Shown here piece after piece: positions 14,096-20,744 of a DNA stretch of 21,576 nt (positions are counted from its first letter, which is position 1; each line of letters opens with the position of its first letter). The notes under the pieces are model-generated. The model was not told the origin of the DNA and made no database searches. It saw only the letters and a program-made list of their open reading frames with translations. The DNA is from Candidatus Pacearchaeota archaeon (GTDB lineage: Archaea; Nanobdellota; Nanobdellia; Pacearchaeales; GW2011-AR1): contig JACOWL010000022.1 in assembly GCA_016176815.1 (NCBI GenBank), forward strand, positions 1-21,576. Direction: 5' to 3'. A program made the position numbers and the translations under genes.

Positions 14096-14602
14096 ATGAA
14101 CAACAGACTAAAAAAAACAAAGAATGCAATAATCAAAAAGCCGTATGTGTTTTATTTCATAGGGGTTTTTTTAGCATATTTAGCAATTAATGTTTTAATA
14201 AATAAAACATTTGTAACCTTGCCGACTTTATTTACATCATATAAACTATCTTTTGCAATTCCATTTATAGCGCTCAGTTTAATAACTGCATTGCTTGCAG
14301 CTGCAAATGTAAATTTAGTTATTATTAAATTTAAGGAATTAAAACAGATGAATAAAAAAGGAAATGCGGGAGTTGGGGGCATGGGCGCTTTAGGGATTTT
14401 TGGAGGAATTTTGGGAGGAGCGTGTCCCGGATGTTTTGTTGGTCTTTTCCCTGCGCTTTTAGGTCTTTTTGGAATAACTGCAAGTTTGAGCATTCTGCCA
14501 TTATATGGTTTAGAAATACAAATGCTGTCATTAGTTTTATTAACTATATCTATCTTTCTTTTAACAAGAGAAAATATTTGTAAAGTTGAAATTAATAAAT
14601 AA
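14096..14602 (+). CDS. CPGC membrane protein (MerT-like in outline)
   Basis: The 168-aa protein has four hydrophobic segments (about 16-36, 52-76, 96-131 and 142-157). A Gly-rich third region contains GGACPGCFVGLFPALLGLFG (Cys110, Cys113). A Cys pair within a membrane helix, followed by a helix ending in a short polar stretch, recalls mercury-transport proteins (MerT: SLCCxGP) and other small thiol membrane proteins, but the CPGC motif differs. It forms a pair with the following gene, whose CPVC segment is similar. Function unknown: candidate for membrane passage of soft metals or electrons. Confidence 0.75.
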   Translation: MNNRLKKTKNAIIKKPYVFYFIGVFLAYLAINVLINKTFVTLPTLFTSYKLSFAIPFIALSLITALLAAANVNLVIIKFKELKQMNKKGNAGVGGMGALGIFGGILGGACPGCFVGLFPALLGLFGITASLSILPLYGLEIQMLSLVLLTISIFLLTRENICKVEINK

Positions 14603-14603
14603 A

Positions 14604-15095
14604 ATGGTTGAAAAAAATAAAATGAAAAGAAAACAAAAAATGAAAGAAGAAGGGCTGTTAAATCATAATTATAAAATTATAAAGCAAGACAAGAAATTTT
14701 TATTTCTTATTTTTGCGGGACTTTTCATAGTTTACTCTTTTTTGTGGGACTATCTTTTTATTTTTGGAACTTCTGTTTTAATATCTATTTTTGTTGTTTT
14801 ATGGAGGCACGAAAGAAAAATTAAAGCTCAGTCTTTTACTGCATTTGGAGTTGCAGGAGGAGGATTTGCCGCTGTTTTGGCTGGAATTTGCCCGGTATGT
14901 CAGAGCTTAGCATTAGTTGCATTTGGCGCAACTTTCTTAAATATCCCAACAGCTTTTTTAACGCCATATTTAGGAATTTTAAAAATCGTTTCTATGGGGT
15001 TGTTAATATTAGTGGTTCATCTTAAGGCAAACAGCATTTATACAAAAACTTGTAAATTTTGTTTAATCCAAGATTCAAAAAAGGGAAAAAAATGA
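14604..15095 (+). CDS. CPVC membrane protein, partner of the 14096 protein
   Basis: The ATG at 14604 is two bases after the previous stop; a TTG at 14586 inside that gene is less likely. The 163-aa protein has a Lys-rich cytoplasmic N-terminus, helices at about 31-50, 52-68, 80-112 and 122-141, and AGICPVCQSLALVAFGATFL (Cys96, Cys99) within a Gly-rich segment, as in the upstream protein. It adds a second pair, CKFC (Cys150, Cys153), near the C-terminus. The two pairs could pass electrons or a metal from the membrane to the other face. No named family. Confidence 0.75.
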   Translation: MVEKNKMKRKQKMKEEGLLNHNYKIIKQDKKFLFLIFAGLFIVYSFLWDYLFIFGTSVLISIFVVLWRHERKIKAQSFTAFGVAGGGFAAVLAGICPVCQSLALVAFGATFLNIPTAFLTPYLGILKIVSMGLLILVVHLKANSIYTKTCKFCLIQDSKKGKK

Positions 15096-15119
15096 AAAAT
15101 AAAGAACCAATTTCGGGAG

Positions 15120-15133
15120 TAGAACTAGTTCCA
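15120..15133. promoter_or_regulatory. Palindromic operator, copy 3
   Basis: TAGAACTAGTTCCA is identical to copy 2, centred about 17.5 bp upstream of the TATA box at 15140-15148. Confidence 0.75.
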
Positions 15134-15139
15134 CGATAC

Positions 15140-15148
15140 CTTTATAAG
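15140..15148 (+). promoter_or_regulatory. TATA box of the 15272 operon
   Basis: CTTTATAAG. Start of transcription is predicted near 15169, leaving an untranslated leader of about 100 nt that begins with the structured element. Confidence 0.65.
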
Positions 15149-15173
15149 GAGTTTTTTATGTATTTTATAATTG

Positions 15174-15255
15174 AAAAAGGAACAAAAAACATACCCTAAG
15201 GAAGGGCATAAAGGAAATTTTTTGACGCATTCGTATTTTAGAAAAAATACAAATG
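15174..15255 (+). ncRNA. Structured leader element, copy 2
   Basis: Matches 11765-11824 over 60 positions with five differences. It includes the ATACCC-TAAGGAA-GGGCAT hairpin, in which one base pair is lost relative to copy 1. A second, different hairpin follows: 15228-15239 pairs with 15244-15255 (11 of 12 pairs). It sits at the predicted 5' end of the 15272 transcript, 17 nt before the ATG, in a region where most genes have no leader at all. Likely a cis-regulatory RNA. Confidence 0.6.
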
Positions 15256-15271
15256 AAAAGAATTAATAAAA

Positions 15272-15970
15272 ATGGTTAAAAAAAAATCTACTGAAAAAAA
15301 AGGAGAACCTTTATTGTTTAGAAATAATTATGTTCTTGGCGCAATTATTATTCTTGCATTGTTAATTTTTATTAATCAATTAATTATTCCAAATGCATTT
15401 GTAGTTGCGTCTGCGGGCGGTGGAACGGTTAATTTAGGAAATTTTGAGTATGGTTCAAAAATTACTTTAAAACCAATGCCTTTAGCAGTCGGAGAACAGC
15501 CTAAAATTAAAGGCTATAATTCAATAGTAAAACCTCTTCCTACAATAAGTGAATTGTCTGTCGTTCCTTCAACAGGAGATGCTGTTCAAGATTTGTTAAA
15601 TAATATTGTTCCGACGGGAACTCCATGGTATGGACAAGAAGCGCAAGTATCATTTGATGATCCAATTACTTCACAAAATAATTGGGGAACTTATCGCGCA
15701 TTGCAATTAACATCAACAGAAGAGGAAAGATGGGACAGAATAGTAAACTCATTTACATGCGATTATTGCTGTGGCTCTCCTAAAAATCCAACAATCATAA
15801 CAAGATGCGGATGCGCTCATTCAGCTGCTGCTCAAGGAATGGCGAAGTGGTTTATTAAAAATTACGGAGATAAATATTCTGACGAAGAGATATACGGGGA
15901 AATGGCAAGATGGTATGCTTTATGGTATCCTAAAGGAACTATAGAAAGAATAATTTTGGAGGCTCAATAA
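15272..15970 (+). CDS. Membrane-anchored CxYCCG/CGCAHS-core protein without MVGGC tail
   Basis: The 232-aa protein has an anchor at about 20-38, a Gly/Pro-rich spacer, and then the core shared with the 8495 protein: IVPTGTPWYGQ (about 112-121), FTCDYCCGSP (Cys163, Cys166, Cys167), RCGCAHS (Cys179, Cys181, His183), and a helical segment with QGMAKWF and SDEEIYGEMARWYALWYPKG. All five Cys and the His are kept between the paralogues although the rest has diverged, so they are functional residues. It lacks MVGGC, but the same operon encodes a separate MVGGC protein (16508). Controlled by operator copy 3 and the leader element. No characterised family is recognised. Confidence 0.85.
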   Translation: MVKKKSTEKKGEPLLFRNNYVLGAIIILALLIFINQLIIPNAFVVASAGGGTVNLGNFEYGSKITLKPMPLAVGEQPKIKGYNSIVKPLPTISELSVVPSTGDAVQDLLNNIVPTGTPWYGQEAQVSFDDPITSQNNWGTYRALQLTSTEEERWDRIVNSFTCDYCCGSPKNPTIITRCGCAHSAAAQGMAKWFIKNYGDKYSDEEIYGEMARWYALWYPKGTIERIILEAQ

Positions 15971-15972
15971 AA

Positions 15973-16506
15973 ATGAAAAAAATAATTTTTGTTTTATTTG
16001 TTGTTTTATTTTTGAATTTAAGTTTAGTCAGCGCAATTAGTGAACAAGAAATTGGCGAAGCTAAAAGTTTAATTGATTCAAAAATCAGCTGTGACGATTT
16101 AACTGATGAGCAATTGGAAATAATGGGCGAATATTATATGGAACAGATGCATCCAGGAGAAGCCCACGAACTTATGCATAAAATGATGGGGCTTACAGAA
16201 GGTTCTGAAGATGAAGAAAAATTTCATATTAATATGGCAAAAATTATTTATTGCGGAGAATCAAGCGGAAATATGATTAGTTCTGGAAGCATGATGGGCG
16301 GTGGAATGATGGATATGATGAGCGGCGGAAATATGATGGGTTCAGGAGGAATGATGGGAAGTTCTAATTTTGGATATTGGAATTTTTTAAATATTCTTTA
16401 TTTAATCTTATTAATTGGAATAATAATTTTGATTATTTTATGGATTATCAAATTATTGAAAGAGATAGACAATAAAAATTTGAAAGGAGGTCAAGAGAAA
16501 AAATAA
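15973..16506 (+). CDS. Exported Met-rich protein with C-terminal anchor
   Basis: The 177-aa protein has a signal peptide (1-21), a helical domain with ISCDDLTDEQLEIMGEYYME, QMHPGEAHELMHKMMG and a second Cys (Cys40, Cys94), then a Met/Gly-rich stretch with repeated MMG (about 106-129), and a membrane helix (about 138-161) with a Lys-rich cytoplasmic end. Met-rich MMG stretches bind Cu(I) in many export and periplasmic proteins, so copper binding is the best guess. The Met-rich plus terminal-helix unit resembles the small protein at 20981. Confidence 0.8.
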   Translation: MKKIIFVLFVVLFLNLSLVSAISEQEIGEAKSLIDSKISCDDLTDEQLEIMGEYYMEQMHPGEAHELMHKMMGLTEGSEDEEKFHINMAKIIYCGESSGNMISSGSMMGGGMMDMMSGGNMMGSGGMMGSSNFGYWNFLNILYLILLIGIIILIILWIIKLLKEIDNKNLKGGQEKK

Positions 16507-16507
16507 A

Positions 16508-16717
16508 ATGGAAACAAAAGAAATTTTAGTCGTTGTATTAATAGGAATAATGCTGCTCGCTGTTGGATTGCAGACAATTCAGTTGACAAAATTAACTAAA
16601 ACCGAAGTTAGTGTTCCCTCTGCAAGTGGAGCGCAGGCAACGGCTTCATCAACAAGCGGTTCATCATCGGTGCCGGCTAATTTGCAAAACCTTCCCTCAA
16701 TGGTTGGAGGCTGCTAG
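16508..16717 (+). CDS. 69-aa membrane-anchored protein with MVGGC tail
   Basis: The ATG lies one base after the previous stop. The product has one anchor (about 5-23), then a Thr/Ser/Ala linker and the ending LPSMVGGC. Its anchor is unlike those of 9179 and 9567, so the shared tail here is not simply recent duplication. No gene starts within 40 bp after its stop, so the GGAGG in the tail has no role as a ribosome binding site here. This supports selection on the MVGGC peptide itself. Confidence 0.8.
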   Translation: METKEILVVVLIGIMLLAVGLQTIQLTKLTKTEVSVPSASGAQATASSTSGSSSVPANLQNLPSMVGGC

Positions 16718-16763
16718 CTTATTTTAATTTATTTATTTTTAATTGAAATTTTATTAAATAAAA
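16718..16763 (+). terminator. T-rich intergenic segment
   Basis: An AT-only stretch with T-runs (TTTATTTATTTTT around 16729-16740) follows the 16508 gene. It could end that transcript, and may also hold a weak TATA for 16764; I see no clear box. Confidence 0.35.
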
Positions 16764-17897
16764 ATGGAAAATAAAAAAATAGAAAATAATTTATTAAACA
16801 GGGTTGTTCCTATTGTTCTAGTCTTGGCTGCAGCTTTGTTAATTCTAAATAATTTTATGCTTCATGAAAGGGGGATAAAAGTTACTGAAGCAAAAGTAAT
16901 TTTGGAAGAAGAATTGAGACCCGCTGAATTAGAGCTTGTTAAAATAGTTTCAGAGAATTGTGATTCGTGTTTTGATATTGAAGAAGCTGTAAAAGAATTA
17001 AAAAATCAAAATGTAAATATAAAAAATGAAGAAACAATATCAAGCGGATCTTCACAAGGCAAAGAATTTATTTCTAAATATAATATTAAAAAGCTGCCAA
17101 CAATAATTGTCAGCGGAGAAATAGATAAGTCGGAACAGCTTGTTTCTTATTTTGAAGAAAAGGGAGAGATTCAAGAAGGCAATTTTATTTTTACGTCGCT
17201 AATCCCGCCGTATTTTGATGCAGCATCAAACCAGGTAAAAGGTTTAGTGAGTATAAAACATATAATTGATTCTTCCTGCGAAAAATGTGTTGATTTAACT
17301 TCAATCTCATCAACATTAGAAGAACAAGGCGTATTTGTTCAAGATGAACAATTTATAGAATATAACTCTAAAGAAGGTCAGGAGCTAATTAAGAAATTTG
17401 GCGTTAAAGAAGTTCCGGCAATTCTTATTTCAGAGGAAGTTGATTATTATATAGATGTAAAAGACGCTTTAATTCAATCGGGCGCAATAAATAAAGAAGG
17501 ATTTTATGCAGTTCACTCAACCGTTCCTCCTTATAGGGACCTTTTGCAAAATAAAATAGTTGGTCTTGTAGATGTTGTTTATCTAACTAATAATGTTTGT
17601 TCTGTTTGTTATGATGTATCAGTTAATAGGGATATCTTGCTTCAGTTTGGATTAGTTCTTAATAATGAGAACACTTATGACATTAATTCACCGGAAGGAA
17701 AACAATTTGCGCAAAAATATAATGTAAAGAAAGCTCCAATAATTATTTTATCCCCGGATGCAAAATATTATTCCTTGCTTGAACAGGCATGGGAAAGTGT
17801 CGGCACAATTGAAAGCGACGGTTGGTTTGTGATGCGTAACCCAGAATTAATAGGAACTTATTGGGATTTGGAAGAAAATAAAATAGTAGAGATTTAA
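16764..17897 (+). CDS. Membrane-anchored protein with three thioredoxin-like CxxC domains
   Basis: The 377-aa protein has an anchor at about 12-30, then three tandem domains of about 105 residues. Each has a CxxC pair and a conserved Pro about 43-46 residues later: NCDSCF (Cys66, Cys69) with KKLPTI (Pro112); SCEKCV (Cys172, Cys175) with KEVPAI (Pro218); VCSVCY (Cys279, Cys282) with KKAPII (Pro325). Each domain starts with a PPY-type linker. This is the thioredoxin active-site and cis-Pro plan repeated three times, probably outside the cell. A chain of three redox centres on one anchor suggests stepwise electron or thiol transfer to neighbouring Cys-rich proteins. The domains have diverged, so the triplication is old. 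Confidence 0.85.
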   Translation: MENKKIENNLLNRVVPIVLVLAAALLILNNFMLHERGIKVTEAKVILEEELRPAELELVKIVSENCDSCFDIEEAVKELKNQNVNIKNEETISSGSSQGKEFISKYNIKKLPTIIVSGEIDKSEQLVSYFEEKGEIQEGNFIFTSLIPPYFDAASNQVKGLVSIKHIIDSSCEKCVDLTSISSTLEEQGVFVQDEQFIEYNSKEGQELIKKFGVKEVPAILISEEVDYYIDVKDALIQSGAINKEGFYAVHSTVPPYRDLLQNKIVGLVDVVYLTNNVCSVCYDVSVNRDILLQFGLVLNNENTYDINSPEGKQFAQKYNVKKAPIIILSPDAKYYSLLEQAWESVGTIESDGWFVMRNPELIGTYWDLEENKIVEI

Positions 17898-17898
17898 A

Positions 17899-18375
17899 AT
17901 GAAAAATGATTTAACAAATAAAAAAATTTTATATATTGGATTAACTATTTTATTTGTAATTTTTATAGTCGGAATTATTTGGACAAATAACAAGCCAAAG
18001 ACGGAAGAATTTAATTTTCCTTCTCCTGAAAAAGTTGTTGAGCAATATTTTAATTCTTGGAATAATAAAGATTATGCAAATATGTATGCTGTTTTTTCTG
18101 ACGGATTTAAAAAGATTGAACCGACTGCAAAAACCCTTCAAGACTTTAAAGAATATGTAGATTCGCAGAATATAGAGGGAATTGAAATAGTAAATATTGA
18201 AGAAAAAAGCAATAATGGAGAAACGGCAGGTGTAGATTATAAAATTATTTTTACATTATCAAATAATCAAAAATCAAATTATGACGGAACTTTTACATTA
18301 AAATATAGAAAGGGGGATGTTATACAAGGGTGGAAATTAATTCACCCTTATGGAGAGAATATAGATGCTATTTAA
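17899..18375 (+). CDS. Anchored NTF2/DUF4878-like protein
   Basis: The 158-aa protein has one membrane segment (about 10-28) and an external domain starting PSPEKVVEQYFNSWNNKDYANMYAVFSD, the opening helices of NTF2-like folds, followed by beta strands (EIVNIEEKS, VDYKIIFTL, GTFTLKYRKG, GWKLIHP). Such domains bind small ligands or partner proteins. It has no cysteines, so it is likely an accessory or scaffolding part rather than a redox carrier. It starts one base after the triple-thioredoxin gene. Confidence 0.7.
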   Translation: MKNDLTNKKILYIGLTILFVIFIVGIIWTNNKPKTEEFNFPSPEKVVEQYFNSWNNKDYANMYAVFSDGFKKIEPTAKTLQDFKEYVDSQNIEGIEIVNIEEKSNNGETAGVDYKIIFTLSNNQKSNYDGTFTLKYRKGDVIQGWKLIHPYGENIDAI

Positions 18376-18378
18376 AAA

Positions 18379-19005
18379 ATGACAGAAGAAACACAGAATA
18401 AAATAGAAGAAAAAATTAAATGTGAAATTTGTGATAGAACTTTTGCAAATGCAGACGGGTTAGCCTCGCATAATTCTGCAAAACATTCCGAAAAAATTTA
18501 TAAAGAAAAAAAATCATTTCCAATTAAAAAAATTATGAATTGGGCGATTTTTATTGTCGTTGTTGGATTAATTGTTTGGGGCATAATAGGGTTGGTGAAT
18601 AAAAACTCCGCAGACAAAACAATAATTGACGAATCAAATTTAACTTTTGAAGCTCCAATTGGGGCAATACACTGGCATCCTCATCTAACTATTAAAATTG
18701 ATGGAGAAATCTTTCCAATTCCAGCAAATATAGGACTTGCAGGGGCGCATATGCCAATACATACTCATGAAACAGACGGCATAATTCATATGGAAAATAA
18801 TAATCCAACAAAAAAGACAGTTGTATTGGGATATTTCTTTGAAGTTTGGGGAAAGAAATTAAGCAAAGACTGCATTTTTGAATATTGCGCTGATAAAGGG
18901 ACATTAAAAATGTCTGTCAATGGAAAAGAAAATTTTGATTTTGAAAATTATTTTATGCAAGATGGAGACGAAATATTGATAGAATATAATTCAGGAGTTA
19001 AATAA
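18379..19005 (+). CDS. C2H2 finger, membrane helix and external His-rich domain
   Basis: The 208-aa protein starts with a C2H2 zinc finger (Cys15, Cys18, His31, His36; CEICDRTFANADGLASH). It then has a membrane helix (about 53-72) and an external domain with HWHPHLTIKIDGE (His98, His100, His102), HMPIHTHETDGIIHME (His128, His130, His137), FFEVWGKKL and a C-terminal DGDEILIEY strand. The domain is shared with the next protein and is suited to metal binding through its HxHxH and HTH sites. A finger on the cytoplasmic side of a metal-binding surface protein is unusual; it might contact nucleic acid or a protein. Stop and next ATG overlap (TAATG). Confidence 0.78.
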   Translation: MTEETQNKIEEKIKCEICDRTFANADGLASHNSAKHSEKIYKEKKSFPIKKIMNWAIFIVVVGLIVWGIIGLVNKNSADKTIIDESNLTFEAPIGAIHWHPHLTIKIDGEIFPIPANIGLAGAHMPIHTHETDGIIHMENNNPTKKTVVLGYFFEVWGKKLSKDCIFEYCADKGTLKMSVNGKENFDFENYFMQDGDEILIEYNSGVK

Positions 19006-19739
19006 TGATTCAACCAAAAATTAAAATAAATAAAAAGAAGAAAAAAGATAAAAGAGAAAAAGCAGTAATAGGTTTTATTTACTTAATATTAATTTTTGCT
19101 ATAGTCGTTTTATTTTTTACAGCAAAATCTATGTTTTTTTCTAAAAATACATTTATTGAAACAACTAATCAAGAAATAATGCAAACTCCCGGCATGAAAA
19201 AAATGAGTTTAACTTCTTATGATAAAGAATTAGCAAGACAAATGATGGATAAAGACGGCGATGGAAAATGTGACGCTTGTGGAATGTCCATAGAAATGTG
19301 CATTGACTCCGGCATGATGCAATGCAGCGGCATGGATCCAGATGCTTCTATTGGGATTTTACAATCCCAGCATATACATGCAGACTGGAAGATTTATATT
19401 AACGGCGAGATTTTAAATTTTGATGAGAAAGATCATATGAGCAGAATGAGAGCTAATCTGCCCGTAAGCAGTTTCATTCATGTAGATTCCGGCGCGCCGG
19501 CTCCAGAAAAAACAGGAGATATTTTGCATATGCACGCAACAGGAGTTCCTCTTTGGATTTTCTTTGAAAGCATTGAATTAAAATTGCCGGATGAAATAAA
19601 AGTATATGTAAATGAAAAGGAAATTTCGGATTATAAAAATTATGTTTTCAATGATTTGGACAAAATATTAATAACAGACAGCAAGGGAGATTTGCAGCAG
19701 CAATTAAATTCAATTACTGATTACGCAAAAAATCATTAA
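19005..19739 (+). CDS. Anchored protein with DxDGDGxC motif and His-rich domain
   Basis: The 244-aa protein has a Lys-rich N-terminus, a membrane helix (about 20-40), then a short metal-binding block MDKDGDGKCDACGMSIEMC (about 81-99): a calcium-type DxDxDG loop fused to CxxCGM. The rest is a second copy of the His-rich domain of the upstream protein: SQHIHADWKIYING (His123, His125), FIHVDSG (His159), DILHMHATG (His175, His177), WIFFESI and the final DLDKILI strand. The paired genes probably arose by duplication and may work together in metal capture outside the cell. Confidence 0.8.
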   Translation: MIQPKIKINKKKKKDKREKAVIGFIYLILIFAIVVLFFTAKSMFFSKNTFIETTNQEIMQTPGMKKMSLTSYDKELARQMMDKDGDGKCDACGMSIEMCIDSGMMQCSGMDPDASIGILQSQHIHADWKIYINGEILNFDEKDHMSRMRANLPVSSFIHVDSGAPAPEKTGDILHMHATGVPLWIFFESIELKLPDEIKVYVNEKEISDYKNYVFNDLDKILITDSKGDLQQQLNSITDYAKNH

Positions 19740-19799
19740 GATGGTAAAAGCAAATTCAGGAAAAATTTGTATTCATTTTCTAAACATGAAATTTATCAA

Positions 19800-19952
19800 A
19801 TGAAGCAAAATAAGAATTCTGTTAAAATATATATTTGCAATGAATGTGGATTTAAATATAAAGATAAAAAATTGGCGGAGAAGTGTGAAAGATGGTGTGG
19901 AAAAAAACATTCATGCAATATAGAAATAACAAAACATGCGATTAAAAATTAA
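19800..19952 (+). CDS. Small zinc-ribbon-like protein, copy 1
   Basis: The ATG at 19800 is chosen because it aligns exactly with the start of the paralogue at 21223; an in-frame ATG at 19767 would add 11 unmatched residues. The 50-aa protein has Cys13, Cys16, Cys29, Cys33, Cys39 and His46 (YICNECGFKY, AEKCERWCGK, SCNIEITKHAIK). All six fall at the same positions as in the paralogue. The first four suit a zinc site; the remainder may bind another ion or partner. Cytoplasmic, function unknown. Confidence 0.72.
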   Translation: MKQNKNSVKIYICNECGFKYKDKKLAEKCERWCGKKHSCNIEITKHAIKN

Positions 19953-19961
19953 TTATAAAAT

Positions 19962-20402
19962 ATGGCCAATAAAAGACAGAAAAAAAAGAAGGATGTAAAA
20001 AAAGGAAAAGCTCTTGCATTTACAAGCAGCGTCTCAGGAGTAATGGGTTTTCTTGGAGGGTACCAAGTTTGTCATAATGTTTGTTTAGGTATTATTGCAT
20101 TACTCTCACTTGTTGGAATAACTCTTGTTGGGATGCCGTTGCTTTTTTTAACAAAAGTTGCAGTTCCTTTTTGGATAGCCGCATTTTTTCTCTTTTTTAT
20201 AAGCTTATTTTTCTATTTAAAAAATAAATGCATTTCCAAAAACCTGCTTTTATTAAATGGAGGCATTATTATTGCAGGCGTTCCATTTAGTTTTATGAAA
20301 GATTTTTTTGTATACCTCTGGATAATCGGAGGTTCTTTTGTATTGCTAAGCATTGTTCTGTTAATAAAGAATAAGCTGATAAAAAACAGAACATTTAAAT
20401 AG
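19962..20402 (+). CDS. Four-helix membrane protein with CHNVC motif
   Basis: The 146-aa protein has a Lys-rich cytoplasmic N-terminus and four hydrophobic segments (about 26-34 and 42-62, 66-86, 95-110, 117-136). GGYQVCHNVCLGIIALLSLVG carries Cys37 and Cys41 with His38 near the start of a helix, and one more Cys is at 90. It resembles the CPGC/CPVC proteins in plan (Gly-rich lead, Cys pair, ALL..VGI helix) but not in spacing. Possible metal-transport role; family not identified. Confidence 0.7.
   Translation: MANKRQKKKKDVKKGKALAFTSSVSGVMGFLGGYQVCHNVCLGIIALLSLVGITLVGMPLLFLTKVAVPFWIAAFFLFFISLFFYLKNKCISKNLLLLNGGIIIAGVPFSFMKDFFVYLWIIGGSFVLLSIVLLIKNKLIKNRTFK
20392..20400 (+). promoter_or_regulatory. 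TATA-like box of the ArsR gene
   Basis: CATTTAAAT is centred 28 bp before the ATG at 20424, giving a leaderless ArsR message and supporting 20424 over the GTG at 20409. Confidence 0.5.
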
Positions 20403-20416
20403 TCATATGTGATAGG

Positions 20417-20430
20417 TTATCATATGATAA
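20417..20430. promoter_or_regulatory. 14-bp palindrome over the ArsR start, likely operator
   Basis: TTATCATATGATAA is a perfect palindrome that contains the ATG. A related TCATATGTGA occurs at 20403-20412, one and a half turns upstream. Position just downstream of the TATA box suits repression by the ArsR protein itself. Confidence 0.55.
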
Positions 20431-20744
20431 ATAAAAGGATATTAAAACATCATCATGGTGGAGAACAACAGATATATGAAGCATACAAACTTTTTTTTGG
20501 AACTCTTGTTTCTGAATCAAGATTAAAAATTATTAATTTATTAAGAAAAGGGAAAAAAAATGTTTCCGAAATAATAAAAGAATTAGACATGGATCAAACA
20601 GCCGTGTCGCATAATTTAGCCAGACTAAAAATGTGCGGTTTTGTTTTAGATGAAATTGACGGCAAATTTAGATATTATAGCAGCATCGGGAACTATGGGA
20701 ATAGTATACATTTTTTGCATAATATTTGTAGCTCTCTGGCCTAA
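20424..20744 (+). CDS. ArsR-family winged-helix metal-type regulator
   Basis: The 106-aa protein has a His/Gly-rich start (KHHHGGEQQ), then the ArsR fold: FFGTLVSESRLKIINLLRKG, the recognition helix DQTAVSHNLARLKMCGFV, and the wing DEIDGKFRYYSS. His9, His10, His11 and Cys71 could help sense metal. The last 32 residues overlap the beginning of the DUF5676 gene in another frame, and after RYYSS the tail (IGNYGNSIHFLHNICSSLA) is not like a usual ArsR end. The ATG at 20424 fits the TATA spacing. It is probably an autorepressor that also controls the two or three genes after it. Confidence 0.85.
   Translation: MINKRILKHHHGGEQQIYEAYKLFFGTLVSESRLKIINLLRKGKKNVSEIIKELDMDQTAVSHNLARLKMCGFVLDEIDGKFRYYSSIGNYGNSIHFLHNICSSLA

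Noticed and set aside
14152..14531. Two minus-strand frames opposite the CPGC membrane gene
   Set aside because: Antisense shadows of a gene with clear membrane helices and a Cys motif shared with its neighbour.
15092..15199. Short open frame spanning operator copy 3, TATA box and leader element, and a nested ATG at 15158
   Set aside because: It covers promoter elements that would be transcribed only partly, ends inside the hairpin and has no counterpart at copy 2.
17950..18904. Minus-strand frames opposite the NTF2-like and His-rich genes
   Set aside because: Antisense to conserved domains and out of step with the operon direction.
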